The notes: generated by a model from the sequence alone, not told the origin. A stretch of 64,000 bases of DNA from Candidatus Tokpelaia sp. (GCF_008636115.1 NZ_QLZD01000033.1:124001-188000), one strand, 5' to 3'. Positions 35,172 through 45,377 are shown, counted from the first letter of the stretch. Program-made: numbers and translations.

Positions 35172-36098
35172 TTATTTTCGGCCGTTTTTCCAGCGTTTAT
35201 GAAACCACAGCCATTGCTCCGGATATTCCCGAACCCAGCTTTCTACAATAAGATTCAGTTTTTGCGTGGCGGCGATAATGTCGATAGTGCCGTCTTTCCG
35301 GCGCGGCAGGGTAAGGGCAGGGTAAAGCTCCAGCCGATAGCGCCCCTCGGGCAGGCGAATACAGCGGACAGGATAAACCGCGCAATCAAATTGCCGCGCC
35401 AGCTTGGCCAGCAGCGGGTTGGTTTTAACCGGGCGGTTAAAAAAACGGCCTTTAATGCCGCGATTGAACTTTTGATCCACCAGCACGCCGACATTACCGC
35501 CTTTTTCCAGCACATTGGCCAAAGCCCAGGCCGATCCGGCTTTAGAGGGCACAAGATGCCCCATATTTGTGCGCCGCGCCTTTAAGACGCGTTTAGCTAT
35601 ATAAGGATTATTCGGCGGGCGAAACAGCGCCGTTACATTCAGGTCAAACGCCGCCGCGCAAATCGGCAAAAGTTCAAAATTACCCGTATGAGCGGTGAAA
35701 AATATATGCGGTTTTTTTTCATCGCGCAATTTGATAAATAAATCTCTGCCCGAGACTTCAACCAGCCCCGGTTTTTCGGCCAAGGGATCAAAATCAAAAA
35801 TTTTATCAAGATACACATATTCGGCAAACAGGCGGCCGACATTATCCCACATGCCGCGTGCAATAGCGCGGCGCTCCTGTTCTGACTTTTCTGGAAAAGC
35901 GGCGCGCAAATTCCGCAAAGCCACCTGATGCCGCCGGGTCAAAGGCCCAAGAAAACGCGCCAGCCAGGCAAAAAAAGCAATACCCTGTCTGGCCGGAAAA
36001 CATTTAAGCCCGGCAAGACATAAAAAAACCGCCGCGGCTGTCAGCCAATCCCAGCCGCGTTTAAGAGTTTTTCTTGGCAGGCGCAATAAGGGTTTCAT
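35172..36098 (-). CDS. lpxXL: Lipid A long-chain acyltransferase LpxXL
   Basis: A 308-residue inner-membrane acyltransferase of the HtrB/LpxL/MsbB family, with one N-terminal hydrophobic anchor (residues 20-50) and the catalytic H-x4-E motif HTGNFE. Other blocks are VDQKFNRGIKGRFFNRP and QWLWFHKRW. Its position at the end of the acpXL cluster identifies it as LpxXL, which moves the 27-hydroxyoctacosanoyl-type chain from AcpXL to lipid A. It follows adhXL by 38 bases. Confidence 0.92.
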   Translation of the reverse strand: MKPLLRLPRKTLKRGWDWLTAAAVFLCLAGLKCFPARQGIAFFAWLARFLGPLTRRHQVALRNLRAAFPEKSEQERRAIARGMWDNVGRLFAEYVYLDKIFDFDPLAEKPGLVEVSGRDLFIKLRDEKKPHIFFTAHTGNFELLPICAAAFDLNVTALFRPPNNPYIAKRVLKARRTNMGHLVPSKAGSAWALANVLEKGGNVGVLVDQKFNRGIKGRFFNRPVKTNPLLAKLARQFDCAVYPVRCIRLPEGRYRLELYPALTLPRRKDGTIDIIAATQKLNLIVESWVREYPEQWLWFHKRWKNGRK

Positions 36099-36136
36099 AA
36101 TTTCTCTAAAGAAACCAATCGAATATGCCTGTTTTT

Positions 36137-37165
36137 TCAGGCAATTTCCAGAATAATTTTGCCGAAGACATTACGCTCTTCCATGCGTTGCAAGGCTTCG
36201 CCAATAGCATTGAACGGCGCTACCGTATCAATAACCGGGTGCACCAGACCCTGCGCTATTTTTTGCATGGCATTGGCCATATTTTCCATACGGCAACCAA
36301 AAGAGCCGAAAATTTTCAGTTGCTGCTGGAATAATTGCATTAAATTCATCTGCGTGGAAATACCGGAAGTGGAGCCGCAGGTAACCAGACGGCCGCCGCG
36401 TTTCAGGCAGAGCATGGAGCCGGCCCAAGTGTCAACGCCGACATGCTCAAAAACAACATCAACTCCGGCTTTTTTGGTTAATTTACGGACAACGCCCTCA
36501 AAACGGTCTTTGCGATAATTGATAATATGATCAGCCCCCAAAGCCGCAGCTTTGGGCTTTTTATCATCAGAGCCAATAGTGGTTATCACTGTGCAACCTG
36601 TTTTTTTGGCCAGTTGAATAGCGGCAGAACCAATACCTGAGCCGCCGGCATGAACAAGAATTGTCTCCCCCGGCTGTAATTTGGCATTGTCAAACAGCAT
36701 ATGCTCCACTGTGCCGAAGGTTATTGGGGCAACAGCAGCGCCAATAGCATCGACACCGGGCGGTGCCGGCACCAGCAGGCGCGCCGGTATATTAACCGCC
36801 TCACAGGCAAAGCCGTCCAGATGAAAGCCGTAAACTCCGCCGACATAAGTGCATAAATTATCTTGTCCGGCCCGGCAGGCGGCGCACAGACCACAGGTTT
36901 TGGCACCGTAAACAGCAACCAACTGGCCGGGCAAAACCGAGCTGACACCTTCTCCCAGCGCTGTTACTTCTCCCGCTGCTTCAGCGCCGATAATCAGCGG
37001 CATTTTTCTTTTGGCAAAGGCCATACCGCGCCAGCCCCAGACATCAATATGATTAAGGGCGACAGCCTTGATTTTTACCGTCACCTCACCTGGGGCAGGT
37101 TTGCCCGGCGCGGCAATATTGGTAAGTTCCAGTTTGCGATTGGCTGATAATTGTAAGGCACGCAT
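36137..37165 (-). CDS. Zinc-binding alcohol dehydrogenase of the VLCFA cluster
   Basis: A 342-residue medium-chain dehydrogenase. Unlike the enzyme at 4620-5633 it keeps the structural-zinc cysteines (CGLCAACRAGQDNLC). The Rossmann loop is VHAGGSGIGSAAIQLA. In rhizobia the gene at this place in the acpXL-lpxXL cluster (adh2XL) is implicated in making the very-long hydroxy fatty acid of lipid A, by an unproven step. The ATG at 37165 follows AAGGAC at good spacing; an open frame continues 13 codons upstream to 37204. Confidence 0.88.
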   Translation of the reverse strand: MRALQLSANRKLELTNIAAPGKPAPGEVTVKIKAVALNHIDVWGWRGMAFAKRKMPLIIGAEAAGEVTALGEGVSSVLPGQLVAVYGAKTCGLCAACRAGQDNLCTYVGGVYGFHLDGFACEAVNIPARLLVPAPPGVDAIGAAVAPITFGTVEHMLFDNAKLQPGETILVHAGGSGIGSAAIQLAKKTGCTVITTIGSDDKKPKAAALGADHIINYRKDRFEGVVRKLTKKAGVDVVFEHVGVDTWAGSMLCLKRGGRLVTCGSTSGISTQMNLMQLFQQQLKIFGSFGCRMENMANAMQKIAQGLVHPVIDTVAPFNAIGEALQRMEERNVFGKIILEIA

Positions 37166-37228
37166 AAATTTGTCCTTATATTTGCCTGGATCTGGGCGCT
37201 GCACTCCCGTTTATACAGCAGATAAGGG

Positions 37229-38518
37229 TTATATTTTGTAAGCTTTCAGCACCAGGCTGCTATTTTGCCCGCCAAAACCGAAAGAATTGGAAAGAACCAA
37301 AGAAACCGGCTTTTGACGGCTGCGATTAGGCACGACATCGAGCGGGATAGTATCGTCAGGTCTGTCATAATTGATAGTGGGCGGGATAATACCGTCACGA
37401 ATTGTCAAAAGGGAAAAAACCGCCTCTATAGCGCCGGCTGCCGTCAAAGTATGGCCAATCATTGATTTATTGGACGAAACAGGAATATGAGGCAAAGCAT
37501 GGCCAAAAACGGTCGACATGGCCAAATATTCCATTTTTTCATTTTCCGGGGTAGAAGTGCCATGCGCATTGATATAATCAATAGCATCAATACCGATCCC
37601 GGCATCAGCCATGGCCGCCCGCATGGAGCCGACAGCCGGCGAGGCATCAGGTTTGGAGCGGGTGCGGTGGAAATCATCGGCCGTTTCGCCACAGCCGGCG
37701 ACAATCCCCAGAATTTCTGCTCCGCGTGCCAGCGCATTATCCAGGGATTCCAGCACCAAAGCACCCGAACCTTCGGCCATAACAAAACCGTCTCTATCCT
37801 TTGAAAAAGGTTTTGAGGCCTTTTCCGGCGGGTCATTATGGGTAGAAAGGGCAGAAAGCAAAGAAAAACGAATTAAAGCTTCCGCCGAGACAGAACCGTC
37901 TGTGGCGATAACCAGCACACGCTTTTCGCCGCGCCTTATTGCCTCAGCTCCCATTTGAATAGCCGTAGCGCCGGAAGCACAGGCAGTAGAAAGTGAAACA
38001 GGCAGGCCGCATGTGCCGAAATCCCGCCCCAGCCGCTCGGCAATATGGCCGAATTGCGTTGTATCGAAAAAAGCTTCATACTTGTGGCGGCGGCATTCCG
38101 CCAATAATAACGCGTAAGAAGAGGGAGGACAGTCGCTGCCCCAATGCTGCCGGGCAAAATTATCCAGAGCAAAACGGTTTTTCCAGTCCAGCTCCACTGG
38201 CGGAGCAGCCAAAACCAGCCGCCCGCCAAAATTTCCCGGTTCAAACCCTGCTTGTTCAACTGCCTCTATTGCCGAAAGACGCGCCAGAGTTTCCGATAAA
38301 ACAGAGGAGCCGGCCGCACTTTCCGGCAAAAAATCAACCGTGCCGGCAATGTAAGTGCGCAAATCTGCTATCGGGAAACGGCTGATTTTATGAATGCCGC
38401 TTATCCCGGCAGTCAATTTGCGCCAGTTTTCTGCTTTCCCCCGGCCAAGGGAAGAAACGACACCCATGCCGGTTACCGCAACAATCGGGCGCCCTTGTTT
38501 ATCTTTTTCCGCGCTCAT
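37229..38518 (-). CDS. fabF1XL: Beta-ketoacyl-ACP synthase, VLCFA elongation (FabF1XL)
   Basis: A 429-residue condensing enzyme of the KAS II type. All three catalytic residues are visible: Cys180 in VSLSTACASG, His in INAHGTSTPENE and His in SNKSMIGHTLTAAGAIEA. It should carry out the Claisen condensations that lengthen the acyl chain on AcpXL. The N-terminal IVAVTGMGVVSSLG block is typical. It is followed by adhXL after 63 bases and preceded by fabF2XL after 89 bases. Confidence 0.93.
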   Translation of the reverse strand: MSAEKDKQGRPIVAVTGMGVVSSLGRGKAENWRKLTAGISGIHKISRFPIADLRTYIAGTVDFLPESAAGSSVLSETLARLSAIEAVEQAGFEPGNFGGRLVLAAPPVELDWKNRFALDNFARQHWGSDCPPSSYALLLAECRRHKYEAFFDTTQFGHIAERLGRDFGTCGLPVSLSTACASGATAIQMGAEAIRRGEKRVLVIATDGSVSAEALIRFSLLSALSTHNDPPEKASKPFSKDRDGFVMAEGSGALVLESLDNALARGAEILGIVAGCGETADDFHRTRSKPDASPAVGSMRAAMADAGIGIDAIDYINAHGTSTPENEKMEYLAMSTVFGHALPHIPVSSNKSMIGHTLTAAGAIEAVFSLLTIRDGIIPPTINYDRPDDTIPLDVVPNRSRQKPVSLVLSNSFGFGGQNSSLVLKAYKI

Positions 38519-38607
38519 GCTCTATCCATTACCCGCGCCCTCACCGGCGCGTATTAAACTGTCTCAGGCAAACCGCCGCCCTTTTATCGGCAGAGGTGTG
38601 AGACATA

Positions 38608-39810
38608 TTATACTTTTGACAGACAAGCGAGACCTTCCGCCCTGTCTATCCCCGCTATTATTGCCAGGGCTGATTCAAGCTCCGGCATTTGCGCCGGCTC
38701 CTTTTTTTCCAGCGGGGCAAAAGCCCGGCCTTTGTGCACAGCCAGGGCGGCAAGGGCCACGGCAAAAGGAAATTGCGCCTCCCGCATATGGCCGAATAAA
38801 GTGCTGAAAGCGCGATAGACAAGGCCGGCCTGTTGCAGGGCCTTTTCCTCCTGCTGTGTTACCCCATACACGCCGGAAGCGGCACTGACGGCAAAATCTG
38901 CCTTTTTTTCCGCTATTGCTGTTTTGATCATGGCAGATAGAGTTTCGGCCAAAGATGTTTTTTGCCGGTTTGTCTGACCGGTTGCAATAATATCAATTTC
39001 GGCATAGACGCGGGCGCCGCGCGTTTCGGCATGAGCGGCGCTTTCCAATACCAGAAAAGCACCTGCCGTGCCGGTAATAAGGCCGCCGGCCGCCTGAGCG
39101 CGCTCATCACCGCGGTGACGCGACCAGACAGGGGCATAGCCGTCAGCCTTGAGATAAGAATTCAGCTCCTGCCCCAACAGCATATCATAATGCTCGGCAT
39201 TATAGGAAGCGCCCACCAGTATATGGCTGCTCTGGCCGGAGCGAATCCGGGCAAAGGCAGTCTCCATCGCCGCCAGGCCGCTGCCTTCCTCCCCCATGAA
39301 ACTGCGGGAAGAACCGGTGACCTTGTGGACGATAGAAATATTGCCGGCCAGAAGATTGGAAAGCTGCGCCAGAAACAGAGTAGGGCGCAATTCTGTCAAT
39401 AATATCCGGTTAAGCAGCCGGCCGCGCTCTTCTTCCGTCCGGCATAAACGCGCTTGCGCCAAAATCTGGGTGTCGACGGCAATATCACGCTCACCGCCGC
39501 CGGCGGCAATAATCATATCCATTTTGGCGGTCAGATCTTCACGCGCTTTTAACCCCGCATCTTCCAGAGCAAGACCGGCGGCATAAGTGCCAAGCCTCTG
39601 CCAAATCTCCATTTGCCGCTGATCGCTGCGGCGGGGAATTTGCAAATTCCAGTCCACTGCGCCAAGCCTGTGCACTATATAGGGAGCAAACCCCGTTTTA
39701 TCCAGATTAGGAGCCAATGGGGCGGTAACAGCCTGCCAATGCGCCTCAATCCCTTCCCCCATGGAGGAGACAAGCCCGATACCGGTAATAAGGACAGAAT
39801 TACCCTGCAT
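38608..39810 (-). CDS. fabF2XL: Ketosynthase-like protein with a degenerate active site (FabF2XL)
   Basis: A 400-residue protein with the thiolase/KAS fold (start VLITGIGLVSSMGEG) that lacks the catalytic residues of its neighbour FabF1XL. By hand alignment of HKVTGSSRSFMGEEGSG with the STACASG block, the nucleophilic Cys is Glu (about E175). The NAHGTST His motif is not present either; the corresponding part reads SAASGVYGVT. A GH remains in the third motif (LFGHMREAQ). This is what is seen in chain-length factors of type II polyketide synthases, so a role as the non-catalytic partner of FabF1XL is suggested. The gene lies between acpXL and fabF1XL. Confidence 0.85.
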   Translation of the reverse strand: MQGNSVLITGIGLVSSMGEGIEAHWQAVTAPLAPNLDKTGFAPYIVHRLGAVDWNLQIPRRSDQRQMEIWQRLGTYAAGLALEDAGLKAREDLTAKMDMIIAAGGGERDIAVDTQILAQARLCRTEEERGRLLNRILLTELRPTLFLAQLSNLLAGNISIVHKVTGSSRSFMGEEGSGLAAMETAFARIRSGQSSHILVGASYNAEHYDMLLGQELNSYLKADGYAPVWSRHRGDERAQAAGGLITGTAGAFLVLESAAHAETRGARVYAEIDIIATGQTNRQKTSLAETLSAMIKTAIAEKKADFAVSAASGVYGVTQQEEKALQQAGLVYRAFSTLFGHMREAQFPFAVALAALAVHKGRAFAPLEKKEPAQMPELESALAIIAGIDRAEGLACLSKV

Positions 39811-39909
39811 GATAAATTATCCCAGACCTCCGCCAAGGCACGCCGCCCCGATCTCACTCATGTGCAAACTCCAGCCGACCTGCGGATTACGGCGCCAAAG
39901 GTAGAAAAT

Positions 39910-40197
39910 TTACGAATCTTTCCTGGCCGCAACAAGAGCGTCAATTTTAGCACAGAGATTTTTGAGAACAAAATATTCCTCTTTATCCACTTTGCCTTCA
40001 TTTACCTCTTGTGTCCATTGCTCAAGCGGAATTTTAATGCCGAAACTCTTGTCAATGGCAAAAACAATATCGAGGAAATCAAGGCTGTCTATACCCAAAT
40101 CGTCAGTATTGCTCTCCGGTGTTATAATAGCGCGATCAATTTCGCTGGTTTCAGCAATAATATCGGCAACTTTATCAAAAGTAGAAGACAAATCCAT
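39910..40197 (-). CDS. acpXL: Very-long-chain fatty acid acyl carrier protein AcpXL
   Basis: A 95-residue acyl carrier protein with the phosphopantetheine Ser in [17 protein letters not shown]. The Phe after DSLD and the C-terminal [19 protein letters not shown] separate it from housekeeping AcpP and match AcpXL, which carries the C28 chain destined for lipid A. It is the first gene of the minus-strand cluster acpXL-fabF2XL-fabF1XL-adhXL-lpxXL. The fabZXL dehydratase gene usually found next is missing; only 99 bases separate acpXL from fabF2XL. Confidence 0.95.
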   Translation of the reverse strand: MDLSSTFDKVADIIAETSEIDRAIITPESNTDDLGIDSLDFLDIVFAIDKSFGIKIPLEQWTQEVNEGKVDKEEYFVLKNLCAKIDALVAARKDS

Positions 40198-40336
40198 AAT
40201 TCCTTATTATCTGAAGCCGCTGATTTATCCAAATCAGCACGCTGCGGCAAACAGGTTTGGCGCAAACCGAGGATATATCCCCTTTAGCATGATATTTATC
40301 TCATGGCAATTTCCTGCCTTCTTCAGGGTCGGATTA

Positions 40337-40378
40337 TTAAACAAAAACGGCAATAAGCAACAGGCTGACTGCCGTTTT
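40337..40378 (-). terminator. Terminator between maeB and acpXL
   Basis: On the minus strand a nine-base perfect stem (AAAACGGCA / TGCCGTTTT) with a 17-base loop is followed by TGTTTAAT. It lies 74 bases after the maeB stop and separates maeB from the acpXL cluster. A smaller stem, TGATTT/AAATCA at about 40219-40234, lies closer to acpXL. Confidence 0.6.
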
Positions 40379-40451
40379 GCGCGGATTTCCACCTTTGCGC
40401 CGACATTGGCACAAAATTTAATTTGGCCCACTTTGTCAGGCCTGGCAGTTT

Positions 40452-42773
40452 TTAGGCGCTTTTTGCCTTTTGACTCGTAGTCTCCACCACGGCCAGGGCT
40501 GTCATATTGATAATGCCGCGCGCTGTGACCGAAGGAGTCAAAATATGCGCCGGCCTTTTCACCCCCAGTAAAATCGGCCCTATATGCAGGGCATCACAGC
40601 GCTTTTTCAAAACATTAAGTGTAATATTGGCGGCATCAAGATTAGGGAAAATCAGCAGATTTGCCTCACCTTTCAAATAAGATGAAGGTAAAATACGGTC
40701 ACGCAGTTTTTGCGATAAAGCGGCATCTCCGTGCATTTCTCCATCAGCCTCAATATCCGGGTAAAGATTGCGGAATTTCTCAGCCGCCAGCCGCATTTTC
40801 AAAGCGCTGTCGCTCAAGCGCGAGCCGAAATTGGAATGCGATAAAAAGGCAAGTTTCGGCTCAATGCCGAAACGGCGCACCTCAATGGCGGCCTGAACAG
40901 CAATATGCACCAGCTCATCGGCGGAAGGATCCTGGCAGACATAAGAATCCGCCAAAAAAAGCGAGCCGTTTTGTGATACCAGCAGGCTCAAGGCAGCATA
41001 ATGCCCAATATTGGGCGCCAGGCCGATAATGCGTTCCACCAGGCCGAGATTTTCATCAAACCGGCCGGCCAGGCCGCACAGCATGGCATCAGCCTCACCG
41101 CGAATCACCGCCAAAGCAGCAATAGTTGTGGTCGATGTACGCACGAGCGTTTCGGCAATATTGGGGGTAATGCCGTATCTTCCTGCTGTTTTCTGCAATA
41201 AATGCACATATTGGCGATAACGCGGATCATCTTCCGGGTTGATAATATCAAAATCTTCACCGGCAGTAATTTTCAAACCAAGGCGGCGCAGCCGCACATC
41301 AATAACACCCGGCCGGCCGACCAAAATCGGCCTGGCGATATTTTCTTCAATAACAGCCTGTGCGGCCCGCAGCACACGCTCATCTTCGCCATCGGCATAA
41401 ATAACCCGTTTCTGCTCTGCCTTTTTGGCGGCGGCAAAAATCGGCTTCATCACCAGGCCGGTGCGGAAGACAAAACGCTCCAGCCGCTCACGGTAGGAAT
41501 CCATATTATCCAGCGGACGGGCAGCCACACCGCTTGCCATTGCCGCTTGCGCCACAGCGGGAGCAATGCGGGTCAAAAGGCGGGAATCAAAAGGCGAGGG
41601 GATTAAATGCTCCGGCCCGAAAGTATGATAAATATTGTCGGCATCGCTTTCATTTTCTTCCGGCTCTTCTTGCGCCAGAGCAGCAATAGCGCGCACAGCC
41701 GCCATTTTCATTTCTTCGTTAATGGCCGTGGCACCGACATCAAGAGCGCCGCGAAATATATAGGGAAAGCACAGAACATTATTGACCTGATTGGGGAAAT
41801 CCGACCGGCCGGTGCATATCATGGCGTCCGGCCGCGCTTTGCGCGCTTCATCAGGCATAATTTCCGGTGTCGGATTGGCCAGCGCCATAATCAACGGCTT
41901 GGCCGCCATTTTTTTCAGCATTTCGGCCTTGAGCACGCCGCCGGCGGAAAGGCCGAGAAAAATATCGGCGCCCTCAACAATTTCGTTCAGTTTGCGCGCT
42001 TTGGTTTCTTTGGCATAAACAGCTTTCCAGCGATCCATACGATCTGTGCGGCCTTTATAAACCACACCTGAGAGATCGCTTATCCAGATATTTTGCACTT
42101 TTGCCCCCAAATGCACCAGCAGATTAAGACAGGCAAGAGCGGCGGCACCGGCACCGGAGGCAATAATTTTGACATTTCCCAGTTTTTTGCCCGCCAGTTT
42201 CAAGCCGTTTAAAATGGCAGCGGCAACAATAATGGCAGTGCCATGCTGATCATCATGAAAAACGGGAATTTTCATGATTTTACGTAGCCGATCCTCAATG
42301 TCAAAACATTCCGGTGCTTTAATATCTTCCAGATTTATGCCGCCAAAAGTCGGCTCCAGCGCGGCAACTGTATTGACGGCTGTGTCAATATCCGGCGCGT
42401 TGATTTCAATATCAAAAACATCAATACCGGCAAATTTTTTAAAGAGAACGGCCTTGCCTTCCATTACCGGCTTGCCGGCCAGAGGGCCGATATTGCCCAG
42501 GCCCAAAACCGCAGTGCCGTTGGAAATAACGGCTACCAGATTGCCGCGCGCCGTATATTGCGCCGCCAGAGACGGATCTTCCTGAATAGCCAGACAAGGT
42601 GTTGCCACACCGGGAGAATAGGCCAGCGCCAGATCACGCTGATTATCCAGCGGCTTGGTGGCCTGAATGCTTAATTTACCCGGCGGCGGCAGTTGATGGT
42701 AATAAAGCGCCGCTTTTTCAAATTCCGATAAGGTCTTTTTGTCGCTATTGGCTGTTTTGTTACCTTTTGCCAT
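40452..42773 (-). CDS. maeB: NADP-dependent malic enzyme with phosphotransacetylase-like domain
   Basis: A 773-residue enzyme that decarboxylates malate to pyruvate with NADP. The N-terminal malic enzyme domain (residues 1-425) has [32 protein letters not shown] with the metal-binding Asp residues, and the nucleotide loop [14 protein letters not shown]. The C-terminal part (about 440-760) is a phosphate acetyl/butyryltransferase-type domain that in this family is regulatory rather than catalytic, with [13 protein letters not shown]. Length matches two-domain MaeB of Rhizobiales. It is divergent from the Mla-type operon. Confidence 0.95.
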   Translation of the reverse strand: MAKGNKTANSDKKTLSEFEKAALYYHQLPPPGKLSIQATKPLDNQRDLALAYSPGVATPCLAIQEDPSLAAQYTARGNLVAVISNGTAVLGLGNIGPLAGKPVMEGKAVLFKKFAGIDVFDIEINAPDIDTAVNTVAALEPTFGGINLEDIKAPECFDIEDRLRKIMKIPVFHDDQHGTAIIVAAAILNGLKLAGKKLGNVKIIASGAGAAALACLNLLVHLGAKVQNIWISDLSGVVYKGRTDRMDRWKAVYAKETKARKLNEIVEGADIFLGLSAGGVLKAEMLKKMAAKPLIMALANPTPEIMPDEARKARPDAMICTGRSDFPNQVNNVLCFPYIFRGALDVGATAINEEMKMAAVRAIAALAQEEPEENESDADNIYHTFGPEHLIPSPFDSRLLTRIAPAVAQAAMASGVAARPLDNMDSYRERLERFVFRTGLVMKPIFAAAKKAEQKRVIYADGEDERVLRAAQAVIEENIARPILVGRPGVIDVRLRRLGLKITAGEDFDIINPEDDPRYRQYVHLLQKTAGRYGITPNIAETLVRTSTTTIAALAVIRGEADAMLCGLAGRFDENLGLVERIIGLAPNIGHYAALSLLVSQNGSLFLADSYVCQDPSADELVHIAVQAAIEVRRFGIEPKLAFLSHSNFGSRLSDSALKMRLAAEKFRNLYPDIEADGEMHGDAALSQKLRDRILPSSYLKGEANLLIFPNLDAANITLNVLKKRCDALHIGPILLGVKRPAHILTPSVTARGIINMTALAVVETTSQKAKSA

Positions 42774-43301
42774 ATCCGCCTCGGTTTCTCTCAGTTTAAC
42801 ACAATCTGCCCCGGCCTGCCGTCCTGTTTTACCGCCTTTACCGCACTGCGGCCGGTAAATGGAGCCGCTTTAAGCCGGACTCCCTTAATACAGGATATAA
42901 AGGTGCAGGGAAAGCTGACGGCAGTTTATTGCCTGTGGATTTTGACTTTTTTTCTGTCTCTCCGTTTTTTATCCGTCTCCGCCCGGACAATTAAGAGGCA
43001 TAAATAAAACAGTAAATTGCGGGCTTCCGGCCGCCGCTCAAAGAAGAATTTTAGCTTTATATTAAGTATAATCGGCTAAAATAAGCATTATCAACGCTAT
43101 AAAGGCCGCTAATTTGGCCTGCCGGCGTTAATAAGCCTTGCTGTTGCGGCCTATATAGGCTAAGGGAGTTTGCCGTTTTTAAGCTTATGTTAATAATTGC
43201 TTGAATACGGCATGAAACAGAGTTTGAACGCGCTATTATCGGTTTTGGGTTTGCCTTTTCCCGATTATGGTCTTGCTTTTGTAAATTTTGATTTGAGAAC
43301 C
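42774..43301. other. Divergent promoter region between maeB and the Mla-type operon
   Basis: About 530 bases with no credible gene. It has several AT-rich runs suited to promoters (near 43055-43080 and 43180-43200). In-frame TTG and ATG codons at 43197 and 43212 extend the permease frame upstream, so the true start of that gene may lie inside this stretch. A 126-codon minus-strand frame overlaps the permease start and looks like a shadow. Confidence 0.4.
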
Positions 43302-44471
43302 ATGTCTGTAAAAAAATCGCCTGTTTATAACCGGTCAGATGAGCCGACAATAAAAGAACGGCGTGAAGGCGGCGTTTTAATATTGGATCTGCAAGGTTCC
43401 TGGGATACCGGGACAGTGGCTGCGCTTGATAATACAATGCGGCGGCTGGAAAAAGCAGAAAGCGATACTGTTATTATCAGTCTGGGCAATATTACCAGGC
43501 TGGATACTGCCGGCGCCTGGCTGATTGAGCGCCTTTATCGCAGCCTGGAAAGCAAAAAACGGCATGTCTCTTTTGCCGGGGCAAAAAACGGCTGGCTGAA
43601 TTTGTTCCAGGCTGTCGGCAAAACCCTTGATCATAGGGAAGATTATGTTGAAGCGCCAAAAAATTCTTTTCTCCGGCGCATATTGAACGGACTGGGCGAA
43701 ACTGTAGTAAACGGCGGCCATGATTTCAAAATGGCAATGTTTATTCTCGGTTCGGTTATTCGCGGCACACAGTTGAAAAAAAACCGCAAACGCAGTGCTG
43801 TGAGCATGCCTGCTTTGATCAATCAGATGGATAAAATGGGCGTTGGCGCTGTTCCCATTATTATCCTTATGTCTTTTATTGTCGGTGCCATTATTGCCCA
43901 GCAGGGCGCGTTTCAGCTACGCCAGTTCGGAGCAGAAATTTTTACGGTCGATCTGGTCGGCATTCTGGTTTTTCGTGAATTGGGCGTGCTATTGACGGCG
44001 ATTATGATTGCCGGCCGCTCAGGCAGTGCCATTACGGCCGAAATCGGCTCCATGCGCATGCGGGAAGAGACGCACGCCTTACAGGTTATGGGGCTTAACC
44101 CGATTAGCGTCCTGATTTTTCCGCGCCTGGTGGCACTGGCTCTTGTCCTGCCTTTACTGACTATTATTGCTGATCTGGCGGCGCTGGTCGGTGCCGGGCT
44201 TATTGCCGATTTTTATTCCAATATTTCGGTTAGTGCTTTTATGGCGCGGCTGTCTGACAGTGTGCAGTTGACGACCTATTTTGCCGGCTTGATAAAAGCG
44301 CCGTTTATGGCCCTGATTATCGGTATTATCGCCGCGGTAGAAGGGCTGAAAGTGGGCGGCAGCGCCGAATCGCTGGGGTTGAGCGTTACCTCTTCCGTAG
44401 TTAAATCTATTTTCTGGGTAATTATTGTTGACGGCTTTTTTGCCATATTTTATGCCGCCATCAATTTTTGA
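43302..44471 (+). CDS. mlaE: MlaE-family lipid ABC transporter permease with N-terminal STAS domain
   Basis: A permease of the MlaE/YrbE family, which with MlaF and MlaD moves phospholipid or other hydrophobic substrates between the membranes. Residues 14-110 form a STAS-like domain (GSWDTGTVAALDN and ITRLDTAGAWLIERL), fused here as in many alphaproteobacteria rather than encoded separately as MlaB. The MlaE core follows with QQGAFQLRQFGAE, RELGVLLTAIMIAGRSGSAITAEIGSM and EETHALQVMG. The ATG at 43302 was preferred since the STAS domain starts soon after; the frame is open to 43197. Confidence 0.9.
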   Translation: MSVKKSPVYNRSDEPTIKERREGGVLILDLQGSWDTGTVAALDNTMRRLEKAESDTVIISLGNITRLDTAGAWLIERLYRSLESKKRHVSFAGAKNGWLNLFQAVGKTLDHREDYVEAPKNSFLRRILNGLGETVVNGGHDFKMAMFILGSVIRGTQLKKNRKRSAVSMPALINQMDKMGVGAVPIIILMSFIVGAIIAQQGAFQLRQFGAEIFTVDLVGILVFRELGVLLTAIMIAGRSGSAITAEIGSMRMREETHALQVMGLNPISVLIFPRLVALALVLPLLTIIADLAALVGAGLIADFYSNISVSAFMARLSDSVQLTTYFAGLIKAPFMALIIGIIAAVEGLKVGGSAESLGLSVTSSVVKSIFWVIIVDGFFAIFYAAINF

Positions 44472-44522
44472 CAAAACGGGTTTCGCCAATCGCCGGCAGG
44501 CAAAGGCGGAACGGAGTGAAAA

Positions 44523-45371
44523 ATGAACGAGAACCAGGCCGCGGCCACTGCCATAGATAAAATAGATCCGGTTATTTCCGTGCGCGGGGTAACTGTGCGC
44601 TTTGGCAGCAAGACGGTTTTGAATAATCTGGATTTAGACGTTCGCCGCGGTGAAATTCTGGGTTTTATCGGCCCTTCCGGTGCCGGAAAATCGGTTTTAA
44701 CCGGAACGATTTTGGGGCTTAACCGCAAGCTTGCCGGCGATATTAGTATTTTGGGCAAGAATATTGGTAAAATAAGTCAGGCGGAAAAAATCGGTATTGA
44801 TATGCGCATGGGGGTTTTGTTCCAGCAGGGTGCCTTGTTTTCCGGCCTCACTGTTTTGGAAAATATTCAAGTGCCCATGCGTGAATATTTGCAGATTTCG
44901 CCGGCGCTTATGGACGAATTGGCCCGCGTTAAAATAGAACTTGTGGGGCTGGCGGCCGATGCGGCAGAAAAATACCCGGCAGAATTATCAGGCGGCATGA
45001 TTAAACGCGCTGCTCTTGCCCGCGCTTTGGCGCTTGACCCGGCTATTGTTTTTCTGGACGAGCCGACTTCCGGCCTGGATCCGATAAGCGCCTCGGCTTT
45101 TGATGAGCTCATTGTCAGCCTGCGCGATATTATGGGGCTGACAGTCTATATGGTAACGCATGATCTGGACAGTATTTATTCTGTCTGCGACCGCATAGCG
45201 GTTTTAGGCGACAAACATATTATTGCCGAAGGGACGGTTGCCTATATGCAGCAGCTTGATAATCCGTGGATTAAGGCATATTTCCACGGCCGCCGGGCCA
45301 GACAAATGGTTGTTCCCGCAAAGCGCAGCCTCAGGCCCTCTCAAGCCGGGGAAGAACAGGTAACAAGGTAA
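44523..45371 (+). CDS. mlaF: MlaF-type ABC transporter ATP-binding protein
   Basis: A 282-residue ATPase for the Mla-type transporter. Walker A is FIGPSGAGKSVLTG, the Q-loop is MGVLFQQGALF, the signature is AELSGGMIKRAALARAL and Walker B with the catalytic Glu is PAIVFLDEPTSGLDP. The SGGMIKR variant of the ABC signature is typical of the MlaF/Ttg2A group. It follows the permease by 51 bases with GGAACGGAG as ribosome site, and precedes mlaD by 6 bases. Confidence 0.95.
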   Translation: MNENQAAATAIDKIDPVISVRGVTVRFGSKTVLNNLDLDVRRGEILGFIGPSGAGKSVLTGTILGLNRKLAGDISILGKNIGKISQAEKIGIDMRMGVLFQQGALFSGLTVLENIQVPMREYLQISPALMDELARVKIELVGLAADAAEKYPAELSGGMIKRAALARALALDPAIVFLDEPTSGLDPISASAFDELIVSLRDIMGLTVYMVTHDLDSIYSVCDRIAVLGDKHIIAEGTVAYMQQLDNPWIKAYFHGRRARQMVVPAKRSLRPSQAGEEQVTR

Positions 45372-45377
45372 AGAAAC

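Noticed and set aside
39817-39861. 14-codon ORF before fabF2XL as a remnant of fabZXL
   Set aside because: Its sequence does not resemble either end of FabZ; it may be a chance or coupling ORF.
36099-40197. Polyketide synthase cluster suggested by the paired ketosynthases
   Set aside because: AcpXL, the dehydrogenase and LpxXL identify it as the lipid A very-long-chain fatty acid cluster.
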